From: Jingyaoa shaoxingensis
GTDB lineage: Bacteria > Bacillota > Clostridia > Lachnospirales > Lachnospiraceae
Assembly: GCF_014385005.1 (NCBI RefSeq)
Contig: NZ_JACRSZ010000006.1
Coordinates: 1-64,000, forward strand
Direction: 5' to 3'
DNA length: 64,000 nucleotides
In this document: piece by piece, positions 1 to 8,423 of the stretch
Layout of the letters: each line of letters starts with the position of its first letter
Numbering within the stretch: position 1 is the stretch's first letter
Program-made: the position numbers and the translations under genes
The notes under the pieces: model-generated
The model's input: the letters and a program-made list of their open reading frames with translations, nothing else
Database searches by the model: none
Told to the model about the DNA's origin: nothing

Positions 1-1446
1 CGTAAACTTTATGGAACAAAATCCGAGAAGACATCTACTCTCGAAATCGAGGGGCAGATGTCTCTTTTTAATGAAATCGAAACCTGTGCGGATCCTGATG
101 CACACGAACCGGAGCTTGTTGAGATAGAGAAGCACCTACGTAAAAGGAAGTACACCGGTCAGCGGGAAGAACTGGTAAAAAATCTCCCTCACAGCAAAGT
201 ACTCCATACCATAGATGAAAGGGAACAGATATGCGATAACTGCGGGAGTACGATGGTGAAAGTAGGGGAAGAATTCGTCCGCACGGAAGTACAGTTTATC
301 CCTGCAAAACTCAAGGTGATTGACCATTACCGGGAAACGTATGAATGCAGGTCATGCCGGAAAAACGGAACTCCTTATATGGAGAAGGCTCCGGTGCCAT
401 ATCCTCCCGTCCTGCATTCTCTGGCATCTGCATCTACCATCACCTGGCTCATCCACCAGAAGTTTGAATTAAGCATCCCGCTGTACAGACAGGAAAAAGA
501 ATGGGAGGCTTTGGGATTACGTTTAAGCAGAGCGACTATGTCAAACTGGCTTCTGGTTGTCTATCGGGACTGGCTTGTACACATCGTCCACCGTCTGAAG
601 CTGGAACTTCTGAAACAGAGATACCTTCATATCGATGAAACACATGTACAGGTGCTGAAAGAACCGGGACGGAAAAATACGTCCGATTCCTATATGTGGG
701 TTTACTGCAACATCAGAGATGCCGTAAATCCCATCCGCTACTTCGAGTACCAGCCGGGACGAAGCGGGAAATATCCGGAAGCGTTTCTGAGGGAATATGA
801 AGGTTATATCCATACAGACGCTTACTCCGGATACAATGCAGTTTCAGGAGTAAAAAGATGTCTTTGCTATACGCATCTGCGCCGGGCTTTCGTGGATGCG
901 CTCCCAAAAGACATCCATAATTCGGAAGCATCAAAACCTGCGGAAGCAATCCTCCGTCTGAATCAACTCTTTAACATAGAGTCAGAGTTGGAGGCGCTCC
1001 CTCCTGATCAGAAGAAAAAAGAACGTCTTATCCGCGAGAAACCGCTTCTCGAGGCTTTTTGGTCATGGGCAGAAAAAAGTGCCATCGGAGAGCTGCCGAA
1101 ATCCAAACTTTCAAAAGCTTTTCATTACGCCTTAAATAACCGTGAAGGTTTTTGGAATTATCTGGAAGACGGGAATTGTTCCATCAGTAATTCGCTTGCG
1201 GAAAACTGTATCCGTCCCTTTGTGATCGGCAGAAAGAACTGGCTGTTCTCCGGCAGTCCGAAAGGGGCGGAAGCCAGTGCAGGAATCTATACACTGGTAG
1301 AGACAGCGAAAGCGAATGGACTTGCCCCGATGAAATATATAAAATATATCCTGTCCGACATGCCGGGGAGTGCTTTTCTTGAACATCCTGAATATCTGGA
1401 TGATTATCTGCCTTGGAATCCTCTTGTAAAAGAATTCTGTCGATAA
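1..1446 (+). CDS. tnpC: IS66 family transposase (5'-truncated by window edge)
   Basis: Catalyses cut-and-paste or copy transposition of the element. The frame runs from base 1 (RKLYGTKSEKT...) through an internal Met at 58, so the true start is upstream. Visible parts in order: an IS66 zinc-binding stretch (CDNCG ... CRSC), then the DDE domain with HIDETH (first Asp) and HTDAYSG (second Asp). The C-terminal block SLAENCIRPFVIGRKNWLFS carries the Glu and is followed by the usual small helical tail. About 480 residues are visible, close to a full-length family member, so only a short N-terminal segment is missing. No internal stop or frameshift was seen, so it may be active. Confidence 0.93.
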   Translation, partial: RKLYGTKSEKTSTLEIEGQMSLFNEIETCADPDAHEPELVEIEKHLRKRKYTGQREELVKNLPHSKVLHTIDEREQICDNCGSTMVKVGEEFVRTEVQFIPAKLKVIDHYRETYECRSCRKNGTPYMEKAPVPYPPVLHSLASASTITWLIHQKFELSIPLYRQEKEWEALGLRLSRATMSNWLLVVYRDWLVHIVHRLKLELLKQRYLHIDETHVQVLKEPGRKNTSDSYMWVYCNIRDAVNPIRYFEYQPGRSGKYPEAFLREYEGYIHTDAYSGYNAVSGVKRCLCYTHLRRAFVDALPKDIHNSEASKPAEAILRLNQLFNIESELEALPPDQKKKERLIREKPLLEAFWSWAEKSAIGELPKSKLSKAFHYALNNREGFWNYLEDGNCSISNSLAENCIRPFVIGRKNWLFSGSPKGAEASAGIYTLVETAKANGLAPMKYIKYILSDMPGSAFLEHPEYLDDYLPWNPLVKEFCR

Positions 1447-1486
1447 CCGTTGACCTTTTAGTATAAAAGGCTGACGGTTATTTTTC
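1445..1486 (+). terminator. Terminator of IS66 transposase
   Basis: A hairpin begins at the stop codon: AACCGT pairs with ACGGTT and the inner CCTTTTA pairs with TAAAAGG around GTA. It is followed by TTTTTC. Placed as a rho-independent terminator inside the IS right end. Confidence 0.7.
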
Positions 1487-1490
1487 TATA

Positions 1491-1512
1491 CACTGTTTTA
1501 TTTGACGCTTAC
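1491..1512. repeat. IS66 right terminal inverted repeat
   Basis: Read inward on the minus strand it starts GTAAGCGTCAAATAAAACAG, matching the GTAAGCG start of IS66-group ends. It marks the boundary between the element and host DNA at 1512/1513. Confidence 0.8.
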
Positions 1513-1704
1513 TTTATACCTTGGTGCAGTATCCGGATCCATTACTTTAATATAGCCTCCGTCAACAGCACTGGTAAGAAGTCGAGATGCTTTCGTTTTC
1601 TCTTTTTCTCCCAGTCCAAATATTTTTCGAATATCCAAATTAGAAATACCCTCAAAATTAACATATGCCAGAAATGAAATATCCGATACCATTTCCAGCC
1701 ACAA
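1498..1704 (-). pseudogene. C-terminal remnant of an AlbA_2/RecG-like ATP-binding protein, cut by IS66
   Basis: The minus-strand frame reads a winged-helix-like segment (GISNLDIRKIFGLGEKEKTKA) followed by GGYIKVMDPDTAPRYK. This resembles the end of AlbA_2-domain putative regulators, which usually close with RYKxYIPYWA. Right after RYK the frame enters the IS66 inverted repeat and stops (VSVK), so the last residues are lost. The N-terminal ATP-binding domain is also absent: upstream DNA gives only a hydrophobic stretch in another frame. A degraded fragment, not a functional gene. The family call rests on the C-terminal pattern only. Confidence 0.55.
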
Positions 1705-1996
1705 TAAAATGCCGGGCAGCCAATATTATACCAATAAGTATCAATGCAATTCCATATAATACTTTTATCCACTGTATATTTAATTTTATCCAAGCGCTCC
1801 TTTCATATCGAGGGTTTGGGACATTTCCCAACAAGCAATTTTACAGGGCAAAATACGGAAGTGGGTACTCGCTTCCTATGCTTGCTATGAAAGTTTTATC
1901 CCTTGTTATCTATTACAACGGGAAGCCCCTTTTTGCCAAAAGAGAGTAAAGAAAAACCCTGTAATTCCTCTCTATCTGTTTGTTTTCAGTATTATA
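1705..1996. other. Gene-poor stretch between remnant and GntR operon
   Basis: Short open frames exist on both strands (for example plus 1665-1949), but none has a convincing ribosome site and start or a family match. A minus-strand frame encodes one hydrophobic segment (LIGIILAARHFIVAGNGIGY) without a start codon. I see only decayed sequence here. Confidence 0.4.
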
Positions 1997-2041
1997 TTGA
2001 CAATAATGTGCCTGTTGTTTATAATGTGTATGTAATTACAT
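1997..2041 (+). promoter_or_regulatory. Sigma-A promoter with palindromic operator for GntR-ABC operon
   Basis: A consensus promoter: TTGACA at 1997-2002, a 17-nt spacer, TATAAT at 2020-2025. Just downstream, at 2030-2041, is the perfect 12-bp palindrome ATGTAATTACAT with imperfect GTGT/ACAC flanks. Its position over the expected transcription start fits autorepression by the GntR protein encoded next. Confidence 0.75.
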
Positions 2042-2070
2042 CACACTAAAAGAAAGGGGCGAGGGGATTT

Positions 2071-2445
2071 GTGAAAATACTAATTTCAAATACTTCTGAC
2101 ACTCCCTTATACCAACAGATAAAAGACCAGATTAAGGACGCCATATTAAAAGAAGAATTGGTTGAAGGGGACGCACTTCCCTCTATTCGGGCTTTTGCTA
2201 ATGATTTGAAAGTGAGCGTCTTAACAATTCGACGGGTATATGAGGAGTTAGAACAGGAGGGATTTATTGTAAGTCAAGTAGGAATCGGGACATTTGTATC
2301 TACAAGCAATCTTGAATTACTCCGTGACTCCAAACGACGACTTGTAGAACAAAAAATGGCGGATATGATACAAACAGCAAAATCACTGAAAATCAGTAAG
2401 GAAGAACTTAATTCCATGATGGATATTCTTTACGAGGAGGATTGA
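2071..2445 (+). CDS. GntR family regulator, YtrA type
   Basis: A 124-residue regulator: an N-terminal winged helix-turn-helix (residues about 8-75, SIRAFANDLKVSVLTIRRVY) and a short helical tail in place of a large effector domain, the layout of the YtrA subgroup. GTG start at 2071, preceded by a purine-rich AGGGGCGAGGGG. Its stop is one base from the ATG of an ABC ATPase, so it heads a regulator-ATPase-permease operon. YtrA-type proteins commonly repress ABC exporters induced by cell-wall-active peptides. The inducer here is unknown. Confidence 0.9.
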   Translation: MKILISNTSDTPLYQQIKDQIKDAILKEELVEGDALPSIRAFANDLKVSVLTIRRVYEELEQEGFIVSQVGIGTFVSTSNLELLRDSKRRLVEQKMADMIQTAKSLKISKEELNSMMDILYEED

Positions 2446-2446
2446 A

Positions 2447-3304
2447 ATGAACGATATTTTGACAGTCAGCGGTTTAAATAAGTCGTATGTCGATTTTTCT
2501 TTGAAAGATGTGACATTCTCTTTGCCAGAGGGGTGTATCACAGGTTTTATTGGTGTCAATGGAGCAGGTAAAACAACAACGTTGCGGACGCTTTTAGGTC
2601 TGACGAACAAGCTATCCGGCAAAATTCAGTTTTTCGGTCTTGACATGGATAAGAATGAAAGAGAAATCAAAGACCGTATTGGTATAGTTTTAGACGGCGG
2701 GGGATTTTACGAAGAACTTTCGCTAAGTGAAATGAAAGGAATTATTTCGTCTGCGTACACTTCATGGTCTGAACAGGATTTTAAGCGGTACATGGATATG
2801 TTTTCGCTTGACCCGAAGCAAAAAATCAATAGCCTTTCCAAAGGTATGAGAATGAAGTATGCTCTTGCTTTAGCTCTTTCTCATAATGCAGAACTTTTGA
2901 TTATGGATGAGCCGACAAGCGGACTTGATCCTTTAGTTAGGGGGCAGCTTTTGAAAATCTTAACTGAGTACATGGAAAATGGCGGCAAAGGTGTTTTCTT
3001 TTCGACACATATCACCTCTGACCTTGATAAGATTGCCGATATGCTCATTATGATTGATAACGGGCGTATCGTCTTTCGAGAGGAAAAGGATACCTTGCTT
3101 GACACATATCGGATTGTCAAAGGTGATAGTGGAGCTTTAACACCTGATACTCGCAAGCTCTTTTTATCTATATCGGAAACTGATTTTGGATTTACAGGAA
3201 TTACAAAGCAAATATCCGAAGTACGGTCTTATATTCCCAACATTATGGTTGAGCGTCCGACGATTGAGGATATTATGCTTGGAAATATCGGAGGTGAAAA
3301 GTGA
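2447..3304 (+). CDS. ABC transporter ATP-binding protein (YtrB-like)
   Basis: 285 residues. Walker A GVNGAGKTT at about residues 36-44, Walker B LLIMDEPTSGLDP, and an H-loop in STHI. The signature region reads LSKGMRMK rather than LSGGQ, common in this exporter subgroup. It powers the permease encoded next; the stop TGA overlaps that gene's ATG. Good AGGAGG ribosome site. Probably exports an antimicrobial or cell-envelope-active compound, inferred from the YtrA-type regulator. Confidence 0.92.
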   Translation: MNDILTVSGLNKSYVDFSLKDVTFSLPEGCITGFIGVNGAGKTTTLRTLLGLTNKLSGKIQFFGLDMDKNEREIKDRIGIVLDGGGFYEELSLSEMKGIISSAYTSWSEQDFKRYMDMFSLDPKQKINSLSKGMRMKYALALALSHNAELLIMDEPTSGLDPLVRGQLLKILTEYMENGGKGVFFSTHITSDLDKIADMLIMIDNGRIVFREEKDTLLDTYRIVKGDSGALTPDTRKLFLSISETDFGFTGITKQISEVRSYIPNIMVERPTIEDIMLGNIGGEK

Positions 3305-3942
3305 TGTTGTTCGCCCTACTAAAAAAGGATTTTCTGATTGTAAAAAAATATGTGCTGATTATGCTTGTAGTTATTGCACTTATCCCACCTGTCATGCGTT
3401 GGCGGACACCGGAGTTTACGGGAGTTTTTGGATTTATTCTTTCTGTCATTTTTGGCGTTTTCATGCTGTTGCAATATGTATCCCTAAAAGAGTATCAATT
3501 TCCAAAAGCTGCGACATTACTATGTGCCACACCATTTTCACGGAAAGCAATAGTTTCATCAAAATACATTTTTTGCATGGCTATATATGCAATCTGTTGT
3601 ATCGTTTTTGAACTTGAAACCTTGTTTATGCCCGGATTAGGAACATCAGATACAAAGCTGTTTGCATTTATGTTTCTTATTGTATCTGTTTTTATTGGTA
3701 TTTATTTGCCAATACAGTATAAGTTTGGATATGAAAAAACAAAGTTTGCCTTTGGGGTGATTATTATGGCTTCGCCATTTATTCTGCCACTGTTTATGAG
3801 AGCAGGAAGTCTAAACTTAAACTTCCTCTCTATGTTTTCCCCATACCTTGTTTATGGCGGTATTGTCCTTATTGGTTTTGCGATTTTAGCAATATCAGCA
3901 TCTTTGTCTATAAAGATTTACGATAAAGCAGACTTGGCGTGA
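3304..3942 (+). CDS. ABC-2 type permease
   Basis: 212 residues, strongly hydrophobic, about six membrane segments (near residues 15-35, 38-60, 85-110, 118-140, 150-170, 185-205). Membrane partner of the preceding ATPase. The ATG at 3304 overlaps the ATPase stop (TGATG); an in-frame GTG at 3301 is possible but less likely. The sequence LKEYQFPKAATLLCATPFSR matches ABC-2 permeases of the small exporter group. Confidence 0.88.
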   Translation: MLFALLKKDFLIVKKYVLIMLVVIALIPPVMRWRTPEFTGVFGFILSVIFGVFMLLQYVSLKEYQFPKAATLLCATPFSRKAIVSSKYIFCMAIYAICCIVFELETLFMPGLGTSDTKLFAFMFLIVSVFIGIYLPIQYKFGYEKTKFAFGVIIMASPFILPLFMRAGSLNLNFLSMFSPYLVYGGIVLIGFAILAISASLSIKIYDKADLA

Positions 3943-3962
3943 TAAAGAAAGAAGGTGAGACT

Positions 3963-4347
3963 ATGGATAGAGATACTATTTTTCTTTATGTCATTGCTGT
4001 GATAGCATCGTGTTTTGGATTGATAAACTGTATTCAATTTTTTTTTTAAAGGAAACAAAACGGCACAAACCGTCGGTACGATTATTTCTTTCAAAACAAT
4101 AAATCCAGAAAACTCAAAATTTCGTAATTCAAAATGGGCGACCGTTTCGTATAAAGTGAATGGAAGAACGTATCAGTCCCAAAACTGCATACAAGTACCA
4201 ATGGCGTCACAGATTGGAACAACCATTACCGTGCGTTATGACACGCAAAATCCAGAAAAATTGTATAGTTTTTCCATTTTACGAATTATTGTATCACTTA
4301 TCGTTGCTGCTATCTGCATTGCAGCGGCTATATTCAATCTTGTATAA
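3963..4347 (+). pseudogene. DUF3592-like membrane protein split by a T10-run frameshift
   Basis: The ATG at 3963 with AAGGTGAG upstream starts MDRDTIFLYVIAVIASC (membrane segment), but the frame ends in TAA within a run of ten T (4038-4047). Removing one T joins it seamlessly to KGNKTAQTVGTIISF, a soluble beta-rich region with VSYKVNGRTYQ and TVRYDTQNPEK, and a second membrane segment ending at 4347. That layout (TM, about 80 residues with the NPEK pattern, TM) is typical of small DUF3592 proteins. Either slippage or phase variation, a true loss, or a homopolymer sequencing error. Confidence 0.7.
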
Positions 4348-4366
4348 GATAAGGAGGATTGAGATT

Positions 4367-4462
4367 ATGCCACATTTTCCAGATTGGTTTGTAGCTATAT
4401 GTGTTTTACTTCCTGTTTCCAATGTTATATACAAAACATGGAAGAACAATAAGAAAAAATAG
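4367..4462 (+). CDS. 31-residue putative membrane peptide
   Basis: A short ORF with a very good ribosome site (AAGGAGG, 9 nt before ATG) directly after the DUF3592-like gene. It encodes MPHFPDWFVAICVLLPVSNV followed by a lysine-rich end: one membrane segment and a positive tail. Probably the last gene of the GntR-ABC operon. No family recognised. Confidence 0.5.
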   Translation: MPHFPDWFVAICVLLPVSNVIYKTWKNNKKK

Positions 4463-4746
4463 TTATCAAAGAGCCTGACACACAGTCACAGAGCCGATGA
4501 ACTATGAGAAATTGTAGTCCATCCATTTACATTTGTATAAGTCAGTTTCATATTCATAAGACCTCTCTTTCGTTTAAACTTTTATCTGTAACAGAACCAG
4601 ATGTTCATGTTACGTCATTGCTACAAATCTTTCTTTCCATATCATTTTAAATCAAACCCGGGCAGATTTTCTTCAAAATCATGGTGAAAGTGCTTCGTTT
4701 CTGTGTTGGGAAAATGAACGGAAACACTTGATTTTACTGACTTTCT
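4463..4746. other. Intergenic region between convergent genes
   Basis: No gene found. Imperfect inverted repeats occur near 4690-4730 (AAGTG...CACTT arms) and 4670-4685, but without a clear T-run, so I do not call a terminator with confidence. Confidence 0.4.
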
Positions 4747-6534
4747 TCAATGTAACCTTATTATAACGTCCTCCCCATACCCCACGATATTATTTGGCCA
4801 TTGCCTATACCCTGGCAGTCTCTGTGCTCCTCTCTGCAGATACGCCCGCACTTTTTCACCATATAGATAGGGATCGTTTCTGTCTATGATCCCCCACTGC
4901 ATCAGCATGGCTGCTGCACCGGATACGAAGGGCGTGGCAAAGGAAGTTCCTGTCACGGATGTGTAACCGCCTCCGACTGCCGCTGTCTGGATGTCAACGC
5001 CCGGTGCCACCAGATCCGGGCGTATCTGAGACAACGCCGGAAGGGGCGGACGCCCAGGCGGATTGCCTCTTCCTGAAAATGGCGCATAGATTCTGCTTCT
5101 GGAATCGTAAGCCCCTACTGCAATCACTTTTCCTGCGCTGGACGGTACTGTCAGGGTATTCTCTGCTGTCGGTCTGTAAAAACGGGTTGCAGGGTTCAAT
5201 GTTCCTGCTGATGGCAGCCACAGATCGACATTGCCGTCTGTCAGGCGCCGTGGTTCCAGAATGATGCGCCATACGCCTGCCGTCACATAATCATTAACCG
5301 GTATAAAATCAAAAAAGATCTCCTGAGAGATCATAAATGGAGATGGCTTTCCATAGTAAATCAGCAGATTCGTCTGCCCTATGCGGTATCTCTGCGGTCC
5401 CATATTCTCATACAACGGTCCGATCTGTGTCCCATCCGGTGCACGCAGATATATGTCAAACTGATCCGTATAATTTTTCCAGAGCTGTACATTCAGCCCT
5501 GCCTCTCCTGCTGCCACTCCAAACTGAATTTCTGTCTGAACTCCTTCCTGCAGCGTCACTGCCGTATGCCCTGCCGCATTTCCCTCATTGCCTGTTCCTG
5601 CCACAATTACAGATTTCCAACGCCCCATCATCTCATCCAGATAAGTTTCCAGCAATCCTGTTCCATTGTGCGGACCGTATACTGTTCCGAAACTTAAATT
5701 AATCACCAATGGCATCTGTACTTCTAATGCTTTTCGATAAGCATACTCCACCGCCATCATCAGTTCTGTGGTCTTTGGAAAAGAATCCGGTGCCGGGTTT
5801 CCAAGTTTTACAATTAAAATCTGTGCCTGCGACGCCACGCCACTGTTTCCTGCAGCAATAGCAGCTACTGCTGTTCCATGTCCGCTGAGATCTCTGATCG
5901 AAAGTTGTGCCTCTGCATTGTCTATGTTCCTCAGCGCTTCATTCATTTCCTCACGACTGTATTCTGTCCCAAGTTCAAATCCTTCCGGTGGATTCCCGTT
6001 TCCGGTCTGATCCCAGACGGCCAGTATACGAGTACTGCCATCTGGGTTCCGAAATTCCGGATGCGTATAATCAATCCCTGAATCCAAGACTGCAATCAGG
6101 ATTCCCTGACCAAATAAAGAAAAACTGAATCCGGACTGTAATGGTTCCATGCAGGAGGCAAGTTTCCCCTGTTCTGTGGCAAAATACAACCGTTTCGGTT
6201 TCTCAATATATTCTATAAATGGATTTTGGCTCAGTGCATCGATTGCTTCTTTCGTCCCCCGGACAATACCGTACCCACCGGATAACCAGGTTACAGATGC
6301 CTGTTCAAAACCTTCCGGCTCATCCCGGAGAGAAAGTGTATTTCCGATACCTCTCTCTGTGCGCCTCTTCTCTGTATCTCCGTTCTGTTCGGCTGTTCCT
6401 GCATACCGTACAATGGCCTCCCACTGTCTGGTTCGGCTGTCAAATCCAACATCCAGTTCCAGTGATTTTTCTAACTCCTCCGATGTGGCATTAAAAGCCA
6501 GATTCAACTGCGAATCCAATACCTGATTATTCAT
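4747..6534 (-). CDS. S8 family subtilisin-like peptidase (Csp-like)
   Basis: 595 residues. Complete catalytic triad: Asp151 in AVLDSGID, His219 in SGHGT, Ser531 in GTSFATP, plus the oxyanion Asn region around GTGNEGN. No signal peptide, and an N-terminal prodomain of about 110 residues, as in the clostridial Csp (germination) proteases and their vegetative relatives. A jelly-roll-like insert separates the His and Ser blocks. All catalytic residues are present, unlike pseudoprotease CspA/CspC. Stand-alone gene with no spore-related neighbour. A role in germination or in general intracellular proteolysis cannot be separated from sequence. Confidence 0.88.
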   Translation of the reverse strand: MNNQVLDSQLNLAFNATSEELEKSLELDVGFDSRTRQWEAIVRYAGTAEQNGDTEKRRTERGIGNTLSLRDEPEGFEQASVTWLSGGYGIVRGTKEAIDALSQNPFIEYIEKPKRLYFATEQGKLASCMEPLQSGFSFSLFGQGILIAVLDSGIDYTHPEFRNPDGSTRILAVWDQTGNGNPPEGFELGTEYSREEMNEALRNIDNAEAQLSIRDLSGHGTAVAAIAAGNSGVASQAQILIVKLGNPAPDSFPKTTELMMAVEYAYRKALEVQMPLVINLSFGTVYGPHNGTGLLETYLDEMMGRWKSVIVAGTGNEGNAAGHTAVTLQEGVQTEIQFGVAAGEAGLNVQLWKNYTDQFDIYLRAPDGTQIGPLYENMGPQRYRIGQTNLLIYYGKPSPFMISQEIFFDFIPVNDYVTAGVWRIILEPRRLTDGNVDLWLPSAGTLNPATRFYRPTAENTLTVPSSAGKVIAVGAYDSRSRIYAPFSGRGNPPGRPPLPALSQIRPDLVAPGVDIQTAAVGGGYTSVTGTSFATPFVSGAAAMLMQWGIIDRNDPYLYGEKVRAYLQRGAQRLPGYRQWPNNIVGYGEDVIIRLH

Positions 6535-6557
6535 AATTCCCGATCTTAAAACATTTT

Positions 6558-6614
6558 TCGTAACTGTTCAGTACCTTCTCAGCTACAAAGCCAGCAGGTT
6601 CTGGACAGTTACCG
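6558..6614. repeat. Long imperfect hairpin, possible dispersed palindrome
   Basis: Arms GTAACTGTTCAG (6560-6571) and CTGGACAGTTAC (6601-6612) enclose a further imperfect stem (ACCT/AGGT). It lies between the TetR and S8 genes. It is not followed by a clear T-run in the direction of TetR transcription, so it is better called a palindromic repeat than a terminator. Confidence 0.5.
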
Positions 6615-6673
6615 TTTTTCTTATTATATGCTTCCTGTTCCAGAAAGCCAATGGGAACTCCGTCCCCACAGGA

Positions 6674-7276
6674 TCACAGCAGTGCATCGATAATCATCGG
6701 TGAAAGCCACCATCCTTTTTCACTGATAGAATATGCCCCGTTAAAGATGCACCAGTCTGCTATCATGCCGGACAGAAAGGTCATGATAATTTCAGTACTG
6801 GCTTCTTTGTTTGTCTCAGGAGATAATTCTCCTTTTTCTACTGCTTCTGCCAGGATCTGCTGAATCAGTTTTCTGGTATGGATAGCAAATGTATTGCGGT
6901 TTTCCTGCTGGATATAGTGACCTCCTGTGGTCACAACGGTAAGCTGTCTTGTGACTTCTACACCGGATTTTTCTACTACATCAAGAATCGAACCCATAAG
7001 AATCAAAAGCTTTTCTTTAATAGATCCGTCGGATTCATGGATCTGTATATTTTCCAGCATGTCATTGATAAGGCTTTCTGATTCGGACATGATGTCCAGT
7101 TTGGATTTGAAATGATGATAGAAAGCTCCTTTGGATACACCACAGGCTGCACAGATGTCATCTACGCTTACCTTGTCAAATCCTTTTTCTTTGATAAGAT
7201 TTAATGCAGTGTTGAAAATTTTCCTGCGTGTATCCAGAGCCTGTTGTTTACGTTGAGTTAGTTTTTCCTGTTCCAT
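6674..7276 (-). CDS. TetR/AcrR family transcriptional regulator
   Basis: 200 residues. N-terminal TetR helix-turn-helix at about residues 15-65 (VDDICAACGVSKGAFYHHFKSK), then an all-helical ligand-binding domain. Ribosome site AGGA before ATG at 7276. Last gene of a minus-strand run MFS transporter, UroD-family protein, TetR, so it probably controls that operon through the palindrome at 9592-9624. Ligand unknown. Confidence 0.9.
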   Translation of the reverse strand: MEQEKLTQRKQQALDTRRKIFNTALNLIKEKGFDKVSVDDICAACGVSKGAFYHHFKSKLDIMSESESLINDMLENIQIHESDGSIKEKLLILMGSILDVVEKSGVEVTRQLTVVTTGGHYIQQENRNTFAIHTRKLIQQILAEAVEKGELSPETNKEASTEIIMTFLSGMIADWCIFNGAYSISEKGWWLSPMIIDALL

Positions 7277-7358
7277 AATATCCTGCTTTCCAAGTATAAT
7301 AATTTTATGCTACCAAGGAACAGCGGGATAGTCAACTTATCCGGTAAAAAAACTACTG

Positions 7359-8423
7359 TTATTTTACTTTCATGTCCGTTCCGGGAACCACAGATGCTGC
7401 CATATCTTCTGTTTTTTCTGCCAGTTCCTTCCTGAATTCTTCTACTGCCTGCTGATGCTCTTCATCCTTATGATAGAAGGTACGTCCATACATGAACGAG
7501 TGATCCAGAGCTTTCATGACATTCGGTGTGAGGGCAACTGCAAATGGAATATAGTATCCATCTGTAGAAAAGAGATCGATTTTTTCTTCTACTTCCTTCT
7601 GAATCTGCTCCTCTGTGACATCCTGTCGGTCGATGACATCCTGTGCGTTCAATCCGCCCATGAAGATTACTTTGTCTTTGAATTTTTCATGCCAGAGAAC
7701 AAGATCATTTACTGGCTGTACCGGGTCAAGTACGTCCACACCCATTTCAATGATCTCATCTACGATGCGGTCAATCTTGCCACAACTGTGCATATCGAAG
7801 CAGACTCCTACTTCATGTGCCGCATCAATCACTCGTTTTACATGTGGCTTGATGAGTTCCCTCCAGATATCCGGTGAGAAGAAAAGATCCTTCTGGCTGC
7901 CCCAGTCATCCTGAAAATGAACCATATCAATATCATAATATTTTTTCAAATAACGGATCTGTTCAATCTTGAAATCACATAATTTCGAGAAAAATGCTTC
8001 ACATTCTTCCGGATCTGTCAGAAGTGCACAGAGCGCACCTTCAAACCCCATAAGGTCATGGAGCCTTTCAAACGGACCAGAAACCATCATGGCACAGAGT
8101 ATTCTGTTTGGATCCCTTACCGGAACATCTTTTTTATATCCTTCTTCCCAGTCTTCCTCACTGAGATCCGGCCACTGGATGTCATGCCAGTCTTCAATAT
8201 CTTCCAGTACATGAGGCAGTCCTTCTGTCGGAAGCGGCATCATTGGCATATCCGGATCTTCTGTCCAGTGCACCCCAAACCAGTCTGTACCTGTACCAAA
8301 TCCAGGTGCACGGTCATGTATCGGCGTCGGCAGAATCATCTGCAGAAGACCTGGCTGATGTGAAACATAGTCTAATGGTTTTTTGTCAAGCATTCGAAAA
8401 AAGTTTTCTCTTTCTGTGATCAT
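7359..8423 (-). CDS. Uroporphyrinogen decarboxylase (URO-D) family protein, methyltransferase-like
   Basis: 354 residues. The family covers true HemE and the cobamide-dependent methyltransferases (MtaA, CmuA, O-demethylases). The HSCGK motif (His212, Cys214) resembles the zinc-ligand site of the methyltransferase branch, and heme-type substrate Arg motifs of HemE are not seen at the N-terminus. Start directly abuts the MFS stop (TAAATG). With an MFS transporter and a TetR regulator beside it, a role in catabolism of a methylated or aromatic methoxy compound is likely. No corrinoid protein or activator is encoded in the window. Confidence 0.82.
   Translation of the reverse strand: MITERENFFRMLDKKPLDYVSHQPGLLQMILPTPIHDRAPGFGTGTDWFGVHWTEDPDMPMMPLPTEGLPHVLEDIEDWHDIQWPDLSEEDWEEGYKKDVPVRDPNRILCAMMVSGPFERLHDLMGFEGALCALLTDPEECEAFFSKLCDFKIEQIRYLKKYYDIDMVHFQDDWGSQKDLFFSPDIWRELIKPHVKRVIDAAHEVGVCFDMHSCGKIDRIVDEIIEMGVDVLDPVQPVNDLVLWHEKFKDKVIFMGGLNAQDVIDRQDVTEEQIQKEVEEKIDLFSTDGYYIPFAVALTPNVMKALDHSFMYGRTFYHKDEEHQQAVEEFRKELAEKTEDMAASVVPGTDMKVK

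Larger units (their letters stand above)
1..1512 (+). mobile_element. IS66-family insertion sequence, right part
   Basis: The right portion of an IS66-type element: the transposase frame is open from the first base, and the right terminal inverted repeat is at 1491-1512. Its inward reading begins GTAAGCG, the end typical of IS66 elements. The left end and the accessory IS66 genes (tnpA/tnpB types), if present, lie outside the window. The element inserts into the 3' end of a minus-strand gene (see 1498-1704). If the usual 8-bp duplication exists, the right copy would be 1513-1520, which cannot be checked without the left side. Confidence 0.85.

Noticed and set aside
1665-1949. 94-residue plus-strand ORF next to IS66
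   Set aside because: No ribosome site, no recognisable domain; antisense to decayed sequence.
7359-8423. Heme biosynthesis enzyme HemE
   Set aside because: Metal-site HSCG and operon context favour the methyltransferase branch; no other heme genes are present.
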